A stretch of DNA of 64,000 nt, taken from assembly GCF_050003625.1 (NCBI RefSeq), contig NC_134398.1:83949983-84013982 (forward strand), read 5' to 3'. The DNA is from Haematobia irritans. Lineage: Eukaryota > Arthropoda > Insecta > Diptera > Muscidae. This document shows, one piece after another, positions 1 through 10,149 of this stretch. The notes under the pieces are model-generated. The model saw only the letters and a program-made list of their open reading frames with translations, made no database searches and had not been told where the DNA came from. The translations under genes were made by a program, and so were the position numbers. Position 1 is the first letter of the stretch, and every line of letters begins with the position of its first letter.

Positions 1-1000
1 TATAGATTTCTATACTGATGGCTCCAAATTGAATGGACAAGTGGGGTTCGGAGTATATTCTAAAGATCTGGAAGTTCGAATAGCGAAAAGATTACCTAAT
101 CACTGTAGTGTTTTTCAGGCTGAAATATTGGCAATAAGAGAGGTGGTGAATTGGCTGAGAAGTAATGTTCCAACAAATATTGGCATTAATATATACTCAG
201 ACAGTCAACCTGCAATAAAATCCTTGGACTCTGTGTTCCTTAACTCAAAAACGGCCATAGACTGCCGCAAATCTCTCAACGAGATGGCTGAGCAGTACAA
301 TATTCACCTAATATGGGTGCCTGGTCATAGGAACATACCGGGGAACTGTGAAGCAGATGTGTTAGCAAGGCTAGGAACTACCTTACATATTCCAGGGGAA
401 CTAGAATCTGTTGGTATGCCTCTGGCCACCTGCAAGCTCTTACCGCGTGAGAAGGCTGTTATGATGGCCAATATTCGATGGGAAAATTGCAAGGGTTGTA
501 ACGACACCAAGCAAATATGGCCCCATTTAAACTTAAACCGCACACTAGATATGCTAGTGTTCTCAAGGCGTCAGATAGCACTCCTAATATCTGCTATAAC
601 GGGTCGCTGCCTGATAGGCGAATTTGCAAAAACTATAGGTGCGAAGTATAATGACTATTGTATAAGCTGTCATGACGTGGAGGAAAAGGAATCAATTAAA
701 CACCTCTTGTGTGAGCGTCCTGCTTTTTTGTGTAAGGCGTAAGCGAATTTTAGGAGCATATAGCTTTAGATTACTGGCTGACCTGGAAAACGTTAACTTA
801 AGCAGTTTGTTAATGTTTTTGGAGCAATCTGGTTGGTTCCACAAAAGTAAATAATAGAGAAGGTTCAGTGGGTAAGACAAGAAGTGCCCATATGTAATAG
901 GTACTTTTAGTTAAATGTGGTATCACAATTGACTGAATATTCTCAGTGAGCCTGAAATTTAATCGGGCTGCCACTTTAACCTAACCTAACCTAATACTCA
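1..1000 (+). pseudogene. LINE ORF2 3' end: RNase H domain and 3' tail (broken)
   Basis: This is the 3' part of a non-LTR retrotransposon whose 5' part lies left of the window. The frame is open from base 2 and starts in a ribonuclease H domain (D of YTDGS near base 16, E of FQAEILAI, D of YSDSQ, D in CEAD). RNase H helps remove the RNA template during target-primed reverse transcription. A Cys/His cluster follows (CISCHDVEEKESIKHLLCE). Compared with the sister copy at 23065-24105, one extra T in the run near 724-730 shifts the frame. The true C-terminus (NLSSLLMFLEQSGWF) therefore continues in another frame to about 854. The 3' end at about 975-995 is a short array of CCTAA units rather than poly(A). 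RNase H plus a repeat tail fits the LOA/Lian/R1-like group (inference). Confidence 0.85.
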
Positions 1001-1416
1001 TTAAAATTTATTCTTACTAATAGTTCAGCTTTTATTAGATCAAAGGTCTATCTTTGATATATAAATTATATAGAACACTATACGCTTTTCCACGAAAGAT
1101 ATTACTTATTGCTATAGAAAGCACAAATGAGCTACATACCTAAAGATAACTAAATTTTTAAACTATAATGGCACAAAAAAGTATGTATCATATTAGTCCT
1201 TATAAATACAATTATAGTTTTATTGACAGTAAAAATATGCTCGTTCGATGTGTGTTTTAGAAATATAAACTTCCTTTTTTAGTATTATTACATATGTAGC
1301 TATAGAAAAAATTAACTTACAAAAAACTTGACAAATCACTTTTTCACTTGACACCCATTAAAAAACTTGGTAATCAGGCCCGTCTGGCAACCCTAAGTGA
1401 CAATGAAACGCGAGTG
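1001..1416. other. AT-rich spacer, nothing recognised
   Basis: About 415 bases between the 3' tail of one LINE copy and the truncated RT of another copy on the opposite strand. I see no open frame of note, no terminal repeat and no similarity to other parts of the window. Confidence 0.6.
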
Positions 1417-1583
1417 AGTATGAAAACGACTTTTGTTTCCCTCCACTTTTCAGGAATATATGCAAAGTTTATTCATCCCTTATATACCACCGTCAACCAA
1501 GGGATAATTCTGTCAGTCACTGCTTGTAACTTCGCCGGAGTAATTCCATCAGGTCCGGGGGATTTGAATGACCCAAAACTATT
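1417..1583 (-). pseudogene. LINE reverse transcriptase fragment, left of gypsy insertion
   Basis: Read on the minus strand this matches the start of the RT region of the LINE at 25187-25355. It belongs to the same LINE copy that resumes at 6743: the sequence CTATT ends this piece and begins the other. The copy is truncated on its 3' side at about 1417, so the rest of RT and RNase H are missing. Confidence 0.8.
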
Positions 1584-1824
1584 GTGGTAAACTCTGTCCG
1601 TATACCATTTCTGCCGGGGATGCCTGCAGATCTTCCTTGAAAATAGATCTCAAACCAAGTAATACAACAGGCAGCGCATCGTACCACTTATCTTGTTTCC
1701 CACTTGCCACAATGGCCGCTTTTAATTGTCTATGAAATCTTTCCACTATGCCATTTGCCTGTAGATGGTAAGCCGTAGTTGTTATTCTATGATATCCTAA
1801 TAAGTCAGCCAGTTCAGCGAACAC
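1579..1824 (-). pseudogene. Gypsy integrase, C-terminal part of catalytic core
   Basis: The peptide contains the end of a retroviral-type integrase core: ITTTAYHLQANGIVERFHR carries the conserved glutamate of the D,D-35-E triad and the typical H-x-QANG-x-VER motif. The frame ends where the element breaks off against LINE sequence. It is separated from the upstream integrase part (ending 1892) by a frameshift. It would have inserted the cDNA into the genome. Confidence 0.85.
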
Positions 1825-1891
1825 CCTTGACGTAAATTGTTTTCCGCGATCACTGGTTACCTGGAGCGAAACCCCAAAATGGCTGATGTAA

Positions 1892-2923
1892 TTATGAAAA
1901 AACGGCCGTTATGTCCCTCAAAGGATATGCTTCCGGCCATCGTGTATGCCTATCGATAACAGTAAGAATGTATTGATGGTTTCTAGATTGTGGCAAAGGT
2001 CCTACAATATCAATGTGCACGTGCTCGAATCTCCCATTCGGAATCTCTATTTTGGTTACCGGTGCGCGCGTATGACGATGAATCTTTGATTTCTGACAAC
2101 TTATGCAAAATTTTGACCAATTATTGATTTCCTTACTCATGTTGGGCCGAAAATACCGACATGAAATAAGCTTTCTTGTAGCCCTGATACCCGGATGAGA
2201 CACAGTATGCAGTCTGTCGAAAACTTCTTTTCTCATATTCAGAGGTACGTAAGGTCTGGGCGAATTCATTGACGTTTCACGCCATAGGTCAATATTGAAA
2301 AAGTCTATAGTAATTTTCTTCAAATTCAGACGCTTTTCCTCATCATGCAAAATCGACCTGAGTTCATCGTCCCTTCCTTGTTCTATGTGCAACCGTTTTA
2401 GGTTAAGGTCTGTACACCCAAATGCCTCCACCTCAAAACACCTCGAAAGAGTATCAGCTACTAGATTTGATCCTCCCTTTATATAACGTATGTCGCTAGT
2501 AAATTGTGATATGAATTCAAGATGCCTAGTTTGTCTCGGACTTCGCTCCGTCTTTGAGTCCATAGCTGTTACCAGAGGTTTATGGTCCGTGTATACTGTG
2601 AATGGCCTGCCTTCTAACATATATAGGAAATGGTGGACATTTAGGTATATAGCTAACAGTTCGCGATCAAATGTACTGTACTTACATTCGGAAGGAGATA
2701 GCTTCTTTGAAAAGAATGCTACTCTATTCATTTTGACTTTCTGCAGAACTCCGCCTATTGCTACGTTTGATGCATCAACGGTTAATGTCAATTTAGCACT
2801 TCCATCAAAGTGATGTAACAGTACTTTAGAAGCAAAACTATCTTTGACCCGTTCAAATGCTCGTTTGGCATCCTCGGTCCACTCCAAAACCTTCTGTTTC
2901 TTTACTTCATCTTTTGCTATCAT
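1892..2923 (-). pseudogene. Gypsy pol: RT connection, RNase H and integrase N-terminus
   Basis: A 343-residue frame. Residues about 45-150 are the gypsy-type RNase H (LTVDASNVAIGGVL, ECKYSTFDRELLAIYL, YTDHKPLV). The typical hinge GGSNLVADTLSR follows. Then come the H2C2 zinc-binding region of integrase (H-x3-HPG, CISCQKSK) and the start of the catalytic core (HVHIDIVGPLP, TVIDRHTRWPEA) with the first two catalytic Asp. The frame ends by a shift at 1892. Upstream it is separated from the RT part by a frame break at about 2925. Confidence 0.88.
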
Positions 2924-2927
2924 GGCG

Positions 2928-3530
2928 TTAATAATTAACCATACCCATACATTTGTTCAGGAGTTTTACGGTACTCGGGCGCTCAAAATCGCGAATTGCT
3001 GAAACTTTGCTCTCAGCTGGTTTAATTCCCTCCTTGGACACATGGTGACCCAAAAAATCTACGTTTGATACTCCAAACGTACACTTTCCAGGTTTAATGT
3101 TCAATCCGTAATCAACCAGTCGTCTAAACACCGTGTCCAAATGGATCTTGTGTTCCTCCTCTGTTTCACTAGCAATTAACACGTCATCAACATATAGGAA
3201 AACAAAATCAAGCTCACCGAGAACTTCGTTAATGAACCTTTGAAAGGTTTGCGAAGCATTCCTGAGACCGAACGGCATTCGAGTAAATTCGAACATACCA
3301 AATGGGGTAGTAATTGCGGTTTTGTGTATATCTTCTTCCGCCATTGGAATTTGGTGGTAGGCGCGCACCAAGTCCAGTTTCGAAAATATACATTTGTCCC
3401 TCATATTCATATTGAAGTCCTGTATGTGTGGCAAGGGGTACCTATCAGGCTCAGTTACACAGTTAAGTCTTCTAAAATCTCCGCAAGGGCGCCAGTCGTC
3501 TGGATCCTTATTTGGCACCAAATGTAACTA
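2928..3530 (-). pseudogene. Gypsy reverse transcriptase core
   Basis: A 197-residue frame containing the RT palm: [43 protein letters not shown] and the catalytic [11 protein letters not shown]. The RT frame is cut from the protease side by a TAG at 3528-3530, just before LHLVPNK. The same stop occurs at the matching place in the second gypsy segment, so both descend from an already defective copy. Confidence 0.9.
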
Positions 3531-3836
3531 ACAAACACTAGACTTTGACGGTCTGCATATACCAGACTTGACCAGAAAGTCAAATTCCTTTCGAGCTATT
3601 TTGAATTTCAACGGATCCAATCGCCTGGGTTTCGAATACGGTAGTGGTCCATTTGTTATTAGTCTGTGAACAGTGGTATGTTTTACCGGAGCGGAATAAT
3701 CAGGTTCCGATATGAGTAGGGGATACTTCTTTAATAATTCCGTATATTGATTCTCTGCCGAAAATACTTTTGGTAAATTTATAGCGCATAATTGTCCAAT
3801 AGTGTTCGTAGTTATTTTAGTTAACGGGTCTAAAAG
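3531..3836 (-). pseudogene. Gypsy pol segment between protease and RT
   Basis: This segment matches the intact frame at 9180-9480 of the second gypsy copy (NLPKVFSAENQYTELL, HTTVHRLITNGPLPYSKPRR, GICRPSKSS). It is the usual linker that leads into the RT fingers. Confidence 0.75.
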
Positions 3837-4110
3837 TTATCGATGTCTTATGTCTACAAGAAGGCCATATTTGTGCAAAAAATCGGCTCCAATTATAGGC
3901 TTTTCAATTTTAGCTATAGTGAAAACAAAAGGAAATTCTCGCCGTAATCCTAAATCAACATTTAAGAGTTTCTTTCCATACGTTGAAATTGACGTAACAT
4001 TGGCCGCCGTCAAGGTTACATCAGATTTCCTTTTGTCGCTTTTAAACCTGGAAGCTGGCAAAATTGTAATATCGGCTCCGCTATCGATTAAAAACTTAAA
4101 TTTGTTACTT
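3837..4110 (-). pseudogene. Gypsy retropepsin-like protease
   Basis: On the minus strand a frame enters with FLIDSGADITILP (active-site DSGA at about 4073-4087). It continues through a beta-rich stretch to KPIIGADFLHKYGLLVDIRHR, the IGxDFL motif near the end of retroviral-type aspartic proteases. The enzyme would mature the Gag-Pol polyprotein. The annotated Met (4061) lies downstream of the active site, so the real domain starts earlier by readthrough from gag. Confidence 0.85.
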
Positions 4111-4183
4111 TTGTCGTGGATAAATAGGCGACGTGTGGCCGATATGAGTAAACCGTTGTCAGTCGCCGAGACAGCGGGATTAG

Positions 4184-6037
4184 TTAGTTTTTTGGACTTT
4201 GACTACGGCCTACAAAAGAACAGGGCTCTTCACATTTTTTTGCGTTCTCGCCGTATCTGTAGTGAAATCTACAAAGCCATCCTCTTCTATTGGATCTGGC
4301 CCGAGATCGTGACCTGTTTCTAATGAAGCTAGTATGGTTTTCGCATCTACCGCGGTTATGATGCTGACGTCGGTTGTCGTCTAACTCTTTTCTAATGGAA
4401 CACATTTCTAAAAATAAGTTTTTTGAATTCCTCGCACAATCCGCTAGTCATTTGTGACAAATTCTCAATGACTTTAACCAAGTCACCTGATGATGGTGAT
4501 GTAATGGGTCTTCCAATACTGGAGACCTCATCATCCCGTAATACATCCCATATATTGTCGGTCAATTGTTTTAACTGAGACATGTCTGTCAAACTTGAAC
4601 CAGTCAGTGCAACGCTTAGCTTTCTCGGAGTTTCCTCATCCAGAGCTGTCTCAACACGTCTGTACTGAAGTTAGAGCCAGTGAGTAGTGCTAAGGAACGA
4701 TAGAATTCTGATGGTTTGCTGTCACCTAACTCTGAATCTGATAATAACTTATCTAATTTCCTATTTTCGCTAATTGTGTGACGTTCAATTAAGGTACGAT
4801 TTAAATTATCATATTTCTCACCCGGAGGTGATGATTGAATGAAGTCGAGAACGGACATTATCACATCCTGTGGCAAAGACATAACTAAAGGGTGATTTGT
4901 TAAGAGCTTGATAACTTTTTTTTTTTAAAAAACGCATAAAATTTGCAAAATCTCATCGGTTCTTTATTTGAAACGTTAGATTGGTCCATGACATTTACTT
5001 TTTGAAGATAATTTCATTTAAATGTTGACCGCGGCTGCGTCTTAGGTGGTCCATTCGGAAAGTCCAATTTTGGGCAACTTTTTCGAGCATTTCGGCCGGA
5101 ATAGCCCGAATTTCTTCGGAAATGTTGTCTTCCAAAGCTGGAATAGTTGCTGGCTTATTTCTGTAGACTTTAGACTTGACGTAGCCCCACAAAAAATAGT
5201 CTAAAGGCGTCAAATCGCATGATCTTGGTGGCCAACTTACCGGTCCATTTCTTGAGATGAATTGTTCTCCGAAGTTTTCCCTCAAAATGGCCATAGAATC
5301 GCGAGCTGTGTGGCATGTAGCGCCATCTTGTTGGAACCACATGTCAACCAAGTTCAGTTCTTCCATTTTTGGCAACAAAAAGTTTGTTAGCATCGAACGA
5401 TAGCGATCGCCATTCACCGTAACGTTGCGTCCAACAGCATCTTTGAAAAAATACGGTCCAATGATTCCACCAGCGTACAAACCACACCAAACAGTGCATT
5501 TTTCGGGATGCATGGGCAGTTCTTGAACGGCTTCTGGTTGCTCTTCACTCCAAATGCGGCAATTTTGCTTATTTACGTAGCCATTCAACCAGAAATGAGC
5601 CTCATCGCTGAACAAAATTTGTCGATAAACACATTTCGAACCGAACACTGATTTTGGTAATAAAATTCAATGATTTGCAAGCGTTGCTCGTTAGTAAGTC
5701 TATTCATGATGAAATGTCAAAGCATACTGAGCATCTTTCTCTTTGACACCATGTCTGAAATCCCACGTGATCTGTCAAATACTAATGCATGAAAATCCTA
5801 ACCTCAAAAGAATCACCCTTTATATATTCATACTTAGTATTTGAAGATGTGATGCCTTTCATCCGCGTATACGAACCATGCATCGGGACAATTTGTCCAA
5901 AATTGAGGCAACTTAACTGATGTGGCAGATATCTTTAGTGGTAGTGTATGTGGGGCCACTGAATCGGAAGTCGTAAGCGGGGATGGCGCTCCTTCGTCGT
6001 TGATGGCATGATTTGCGTTTGAAGGTGGGTGATTCAT
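4184..6037 (-). pseudogene. Gypsy gag, interrupted by mariner
   Basis: Gag starts at 6037 on the minus strand. VKLPQFWTNCPDAWFVYAD is the typical N-terminal block of insect Ty3/gypsy Gag. A frame slip follows, then TKYEY and the mariner insertion. After removing the 933-bp element and one TA, the reading TKYEYIVMSLPQDVI runs on without a break into 4882-4616 (LLSDSELGDSKPSEFYRSL). A C-terminal piece to about 4184 has a CCHC-like knuckle (WLCRFHYRYGENAKKCEEPC), the nucleic-acid-binding end of Gag. Further shifts at about 4400 and 4600 break it. Confidence 0.8.
4888..5820 (-). mobile_element. Mariner-type element, internally deleted (933 bp)
   Basis: Ends AAGGGTGATT...AATCACCCTT with TA duplications at 4886-4887 and 5821-5822. 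Inside is a 217-codon frame (5648-4995, minus) with the catalytic half of the transposase (DEAHF, WFQQDGATCHTA, SCDLTPLDYFLWG). The N-terminal DNA-binding part is mostly lost: GTTCGAAATGTGTTT is joined directly to ATCGACAAA. Copies at 54042 and 55484 have the same junction, so this is a deletion derivative that itself moved. It would need transposase from a full-length copy. Confidence 0.93.
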
Positions 6038-6565
6038 ATTGGAGGAAAAGTTTACAGTTAATAAGACGGGTGATGTACAGGTTTGAGTGTGCGTCAGTGT
6101 GATAATTATATATGAAATATTTTAAACTAAAGCTAAAATACCGGACTTAATGGTTGATCAGGTTCTGGTCTCGAATTTGTTGTCTGACTTACGGAATATG
6201 GATCAGCAATATATAATTTGGGATCTTCGTGCCGATGATTGTTCGAACTATTGCATGCGTTCTTCTTGACTGTGAACAGATTGTCGTGGCACTAGGTTTA
6301 ACAAATCGGTGGACTTTTTTGTCCGGATAAATCTTGATATGTTTGAGGTTTTACCCGGGCTCTGCGAGTTCAGAATAATTCTCTAGAACACTTACAATTT
6401 CAGCTTCGCAGGATATTGTTTTGAGGCTATTGAGAAAATTCAGCTTTACCCTGTTTCTGCGAGTTCAAAATAATTCTTTAGAATTCTTATTCTTATATTG
6501 GTTTGAGGCTTTTGAAAAAAAATTCCACTAACAGTGATTGCCTTTTGTTGTCCAAACTCTTAATC
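5821..6565 (-). other. Gypsy leader / gag 5' region
   Basis: Between the gag start (6037) and the primer site there is an AT-rich leader. It holds a diverged direct repeat of about 104 bp (around 6356-6420 and 6460-6530, sharing CTGCGAGTTC and AATAATTCT). No other signal was recognised. Confidence 0.55.
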
Positions 6566-6582
6566 TCCTGGCAGGATCGCCA
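6566..6582 (-). promoter_or_regulatory. Primer binding site of gypsy element
   Basis: Reading TGGCGATCCTGCCAGGA on the minus strand, two bases after the LTR end (...TCCACA-AC). TGG is the complement of a tRNA CCA end, and the position is right for the minus-strand primer. I cannot say which tRNA from sequence alone. Confidence 0.6.
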
Positions 6583-6584
6583 GT

Positions 6585-6742
6585 TGTGGAGGCCAAAATT
6601 ATTTTTTGTTGAAACTCAAGTTTTTACTTGAATATCTTTTATTGATTGACAAATCATATGAAAAAATAAAAAATATTTTTATAACAAAAGCTAATGTGAT
6701 GAATTCAAATTATAATTTTTGTAATGTTCTTGTGTACCTACA
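6585..6742 (-). repeat. 5' LTR of gypsy element
   Basis: On the minus strand it begins TGTAGGTACAC and ends TCCACA, i.e. TG...CA, and abuts the CTATT target duplication. At 158 bp it is short for an LTR. No 3' LTR exists in this copy to confirm the boundaries. Confidence 0.6.
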
Positions 6743-8029
6743 CTATTTTAATCCCATTTTATTCTAAATTCCGATACAATTTCCGAGATAGGAAATGACC
6801 TCTGAGCCTCTGTTGCACCGCCAGAACATGGTTCAACCGTCTGATTTCCGGGAAAATGTGTGTCCAAAAGTACCCCCAACGTCTCCTCACTGGACGTTGT
6901 CCAATAGTCCTCGGATGTTTTAATGAAACCTGGAGCGGAGTTAGTGGATGCTAGTACCTTCCTTAGTCTGGAAGCCTCGGGCGTATTCTCAATACTGCTA
7001 CGGTAATCGTTCCAAGAGTTATGTTGAGCCCTTCTCAGTTCTCGTTTATATTCTCTAAGATTCATCTTGTAAGTGTCCCAATCCTCCGGAGCTCTTGTGG
7101 ACTTTGCTTTGTTAAAGAGCTTCCTGCAGGATTTCCTCATATTACTTAACTCCGTAGACCACCATGGCGGTCGATTTTTCCCCTTGGCTTTCCTCTCGGG
7201 CATGTAGCTTTTAGTGAGAAGTTGAAAGCCTTTGAAATCTGCTCCACTGTTCGTTCGATGTCCTGCACAGTGCTTATATTTATCTCCGATATTTCTGGTA
7301 TCATCATATTGAACGTATCCCTATACCTATTCCAATCAGCTTTCCTCACATTTGGGGGAAATATGGTCTTTGAAGTACGAACAGCCAATTTGAAACTGAT
7401 GTAACGATGATCTGAGAAGCTATGTTCCCTCAAAACTTGCCACTCAGATATCTTATCATTCAGTTCCGGAGAGGCCAATGTGACGTGTAAAACCTCTTGC
7501 CTATTTCTGTTCAATTTCAAACTACCAGGTTAGTACACAAAATAAATACTATTAGCGACTCTCCCTTTCCATTAGTATCACTACTTCCCTAAATACTATG
7601 ATGTGCATTTGCATCACATCCCATAATGAGTTTTGTATTTGTTTTAAATGACTCCTCAACCAAGGTCTTATGGGCACATGGAGGCATCTCCCTATCATGT
7701 CCCATGTAGACCGAATATACCAAATATTTGCATTTGGCTATCTCTAGACTGGCTACGACAGTGTCTGCATTACTCAATGAAGAAAGCAGAAATAAGTTTA
7801 GTTCGTTTTTGGCAATTATACCTGCTCGATTTATATATTTACCGGTATTATGCAAAAGTTTGAAACCCGGAGTGCTTAATTCACAGATCTTATTCTTATA
7901 TATGTATGGTTCTTGAATAAGAACTATATCTATGTCTCCTTTCATCAGGAGAACTTTTAAGGCAGCACAAGCGGTCTTACAATGGTGAAGATTTATCTGG
8001 GGGAACCGTAGAACCATCCAAATTTTCAA
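6743..8029 (-). pseudogene. LINE ORF2 N-terminal part: APE-type endonuclease and linker
   Basis: Three frames (8029-7589, 7520-7146, 7203-6748) match consecutive parts of the frame at 26660-25362. Visible endonuclease motifs: LQINLHHCK, VLIQEPY, MGCDANAHHS and SFSDHRYISF (the SDH catalytic motif). This APE-like nuclease would nick the target DNA. A long linker follows (NMRKSCRKLFNKAKSTRAP). At least two frameshifts separate the pieces, and RT is cut off by the gypsy insertion at 6742. Confidence 0.87.
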
Positions 8030-8234
8030 CCACCGTCACATCAGCCGCTTCAATTGAGTCATCAAGGGCTTCCTCTTCACAGATCTCGTTGACTCTCGCA
8101 AAAATCCGCGTTTCAGCTGTGGTGAGGTTTGAGCCTGTATGAACTTCCCGCATACGATGTTCGTCAATGTCTACCGGAGGCTTGTCCGTTTCGGAATCCT
8201 TTGGCTGATCGCTTTTGTACATCTTCATATGGAT
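7977..8234 (-). pseudogene. LINE ORF1 C-terminal end
   Basis: Matches the last 85 or so residues of the ORF1 at 27831-26608 (DDSIEAADVTVVENLDG, PPDKSS). It overlaps the start of ORF2 by about 50 bases, as in the sister copy. The match stops at about 8234, where gypsy pol sequence begins. Confidence 0.8.
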
Positions 8235-9508
8235 ATCATACTGTGAATGGCCTGCCTTCTAACATATATCGAAATGGTGGACATTTAGGCATATAGCTAA
8301 CAGTTCGCGATCAAATGTACTGTACTTACATTCGGAAGGAGATAGCTTCTTTGAAAAGAATGCTAAAGTTTCTACTCTATTCATTTTGACTTGCTGCAGA
8401 ACTCCGCCTATTGCTACGTTTGATGCATCAACGGTTAATATCAATTTAGTTCTTCCATCAAAGAGATGTAACAGTACTTTAGAAGCAAAACTATCTTTGA
8501 CCCGTGCAAATGCTCGTTTGGCATCCTCGGTCCACTCCAAAACCTTCTGTTTCTTTACTTCATCTTTTGCTATCATGGCGTTAATAATTAACCATACCCA
8601 TACATTTGTTTAGGAGTTTTACGGTACTCGGGCGCTCAAAATCGCGAATTGCTAAAACTTTGCTCTCAGCTGGTTTAATTCCCTCCTTGGACACATTGTG
8701 ACCCAAAAATCTACGTTTGATACTCCAAACGTACACTTTCCAGGTTTAATGTTCAATCCGTAATCAACCAGTCGTCTAAACACCGTGTCCAAATGGATCT
8801 TGTGTTCCTCCTCTGTTTCACTAGCAATTAACACGTCATCAACATATAGGAAAACAAAATAAAGCTTACCGAGAACTTCATTAATGAACCTTTGAAAGGT
8901 TTGCGAAGCATTCCTGAGACCGAACGGCATTCGAGTAAATTCGAACATACCAAATGGGGTAGTAATTGCGGTTTTGTGTATATCTTCTTCCGCCATTGGA
9001 ATTTGGTGGTAGGCGCGCACCAAGTCCAGTTTCGAAAATATACATTTGTCCCTCATATTCATATTGAAGTCCTGTATGTGTGGCAAGGGGTACCTATCAG
9101 GCTCAGTTACACAGTTAAGTCTTCTAAAATCTCCGCAAGGGCGCCAGTCGTCTGGATCCTTATTTGGCACCAAATGTAACTAACAAACACTAGACTTTGA
9201 CGGTCTGCATATACCAGACTTGACCAGAAAGTCAAATTCCTTTCGAGCTATTTTGAATTTCAACGGATCCAATCGCCTGGGTTTCGAATACGGTAGTGGT
9301 CCATTTGTTATTAGTCTGTGAACAGTGGTATGTTTTACCGGAGCGGAATAATCAGGTTCCGATATGAGTAGGGGATACTTCTTTAATAATTCCGTATATT
9401 GATTCTCTGCCGAAAATACTTTTGGTAAATTTATAGCGCATAATTGTCCAATAGTGTTCGTAGATATTTTAGTTAACGGGTCTAAAAGTGATCGATGTCT
9501 TATGTCTA
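8235..9508 (-). mobile_element. Gypsy pol segment patched into LINE ORF1
   Basis: A 1.27-kb internal piece of the same gypsy family, equivalent to 2597-3858 of the first copy: protease end, linker, RT (YVDD) and part of RNase H. It has no LTR and no target duplication. It replaces about 350 bp of LINE ORF1 (equivalent to about 26930-27283 of the sister LINE) rather than being added to it. The TAG before LHLVPNK is shared with the first copy. Confidence 0.82.
8652..9480 (-). pseudogene. Gypsy RT fragment (second copy)
   Basis: RT core with [33 protein letters not shown] and [11 protein letters not shown], preceded in the same frame by the protease-RT linker. The only break between them is the TAG at 9180-9182. 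A one-base loss near 8705 shifts the frame after SNVDF. The frame at 8576-8259 continues into RNase H (LTVDASNVAIGGVL) and is cut at the junction. Confidence 0.87.
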
Positions 9509-10147
9509 CATCCAGCATCTTGCTGTCGAGGACTTGGTCCGGGAAACTTTTTTCGCACCTCTGAGTAGAAACCAGACATTGCGTTCTCAATTTTCCCCCT
9601 TTTTTGCTTTGGAACCATACCGTCCAGTGCTCCTTTATTAATGATAGCCATCTCAAGGATGTCTTTAACAACTGAGGCAAACGATCTTTGATCCCTTTTG
9701 GAGGATGGCACAGCTCATCCGATGATCGTTCCCTTTTTCCAGCTTCAAGAATTCTTTGAGCCCATTTTAAAGAATCGTGCTTGGGTCTATTGATCCTAAT
9801 TTCTTTGGGATAAACAAAGAATTTCTGCGTTCCTTGAATCTCTTACCTGTGGGATTATCTCCTTTTGATGTCGTTACCTTAGAAAAGGTTCGACTTGTCA
9901 AAGAGTCGCCATCTGTCGATCTGTCTACAGGTCGACTAATTGGGCCTAACTCTTGGTCATTGCCCAAATTTATAACTTAAGTCGATACCCGTCCACTGGG
10001 CCCTGAAGTTGGCAACCCAATGGATGAATTTGAATTTCGCGGCATGGTGGCTTAATTTACTACCACACTCGAAATTCATAATAGGTACTTATTACGATGA
10101 AATAATCCGCTATTAAAACACGTCCGTTCTGTTCGACGGTTGAATAA
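9509..10147 (-). pseudogene. LINE 5' end and ORF1 N-terminal part
   Basis: Matches 27285-27935 of the sister LINE: ATG at 10043 in CCACCATG, then an in-frame TAA after GRVST, then LGPISRPVDRSTDGDSLTSR and SKRDQRSFASVVKD. The LINE 5' end lies at about 10147 (GTTCGACGGTTGAATA), the same sequence that ends the sister copy at about 27935. Both copies therefore probably reach the true 5' end. Confidence 0.8.
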
Positions 10148-10149
10148 AA

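Larger units (their letters stand above)
1584..6742 (-). mobile_element. Ty3/gypsy LTR retrotransposon, 3'-truncated, inserted in a LINE
   Basis: On the minus strand the order is 5' LTR, primer site, gag, protease, reverse transcriptase, RNase H, integrase, which is the Ty3/gypsy order. The element stops inside integrase at 1584, so the 3' part and 3' LTR are absent. It is nevertheless flanked by CTATT at 1579-1583 and 6743-6747, and the LINE on the two sides is continuous when compared with 25340-25380. Gag is interrupted by a mariner at 4888-5820. Several stops and shifts break pol. The copy is dead. Confidence 0.85.
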
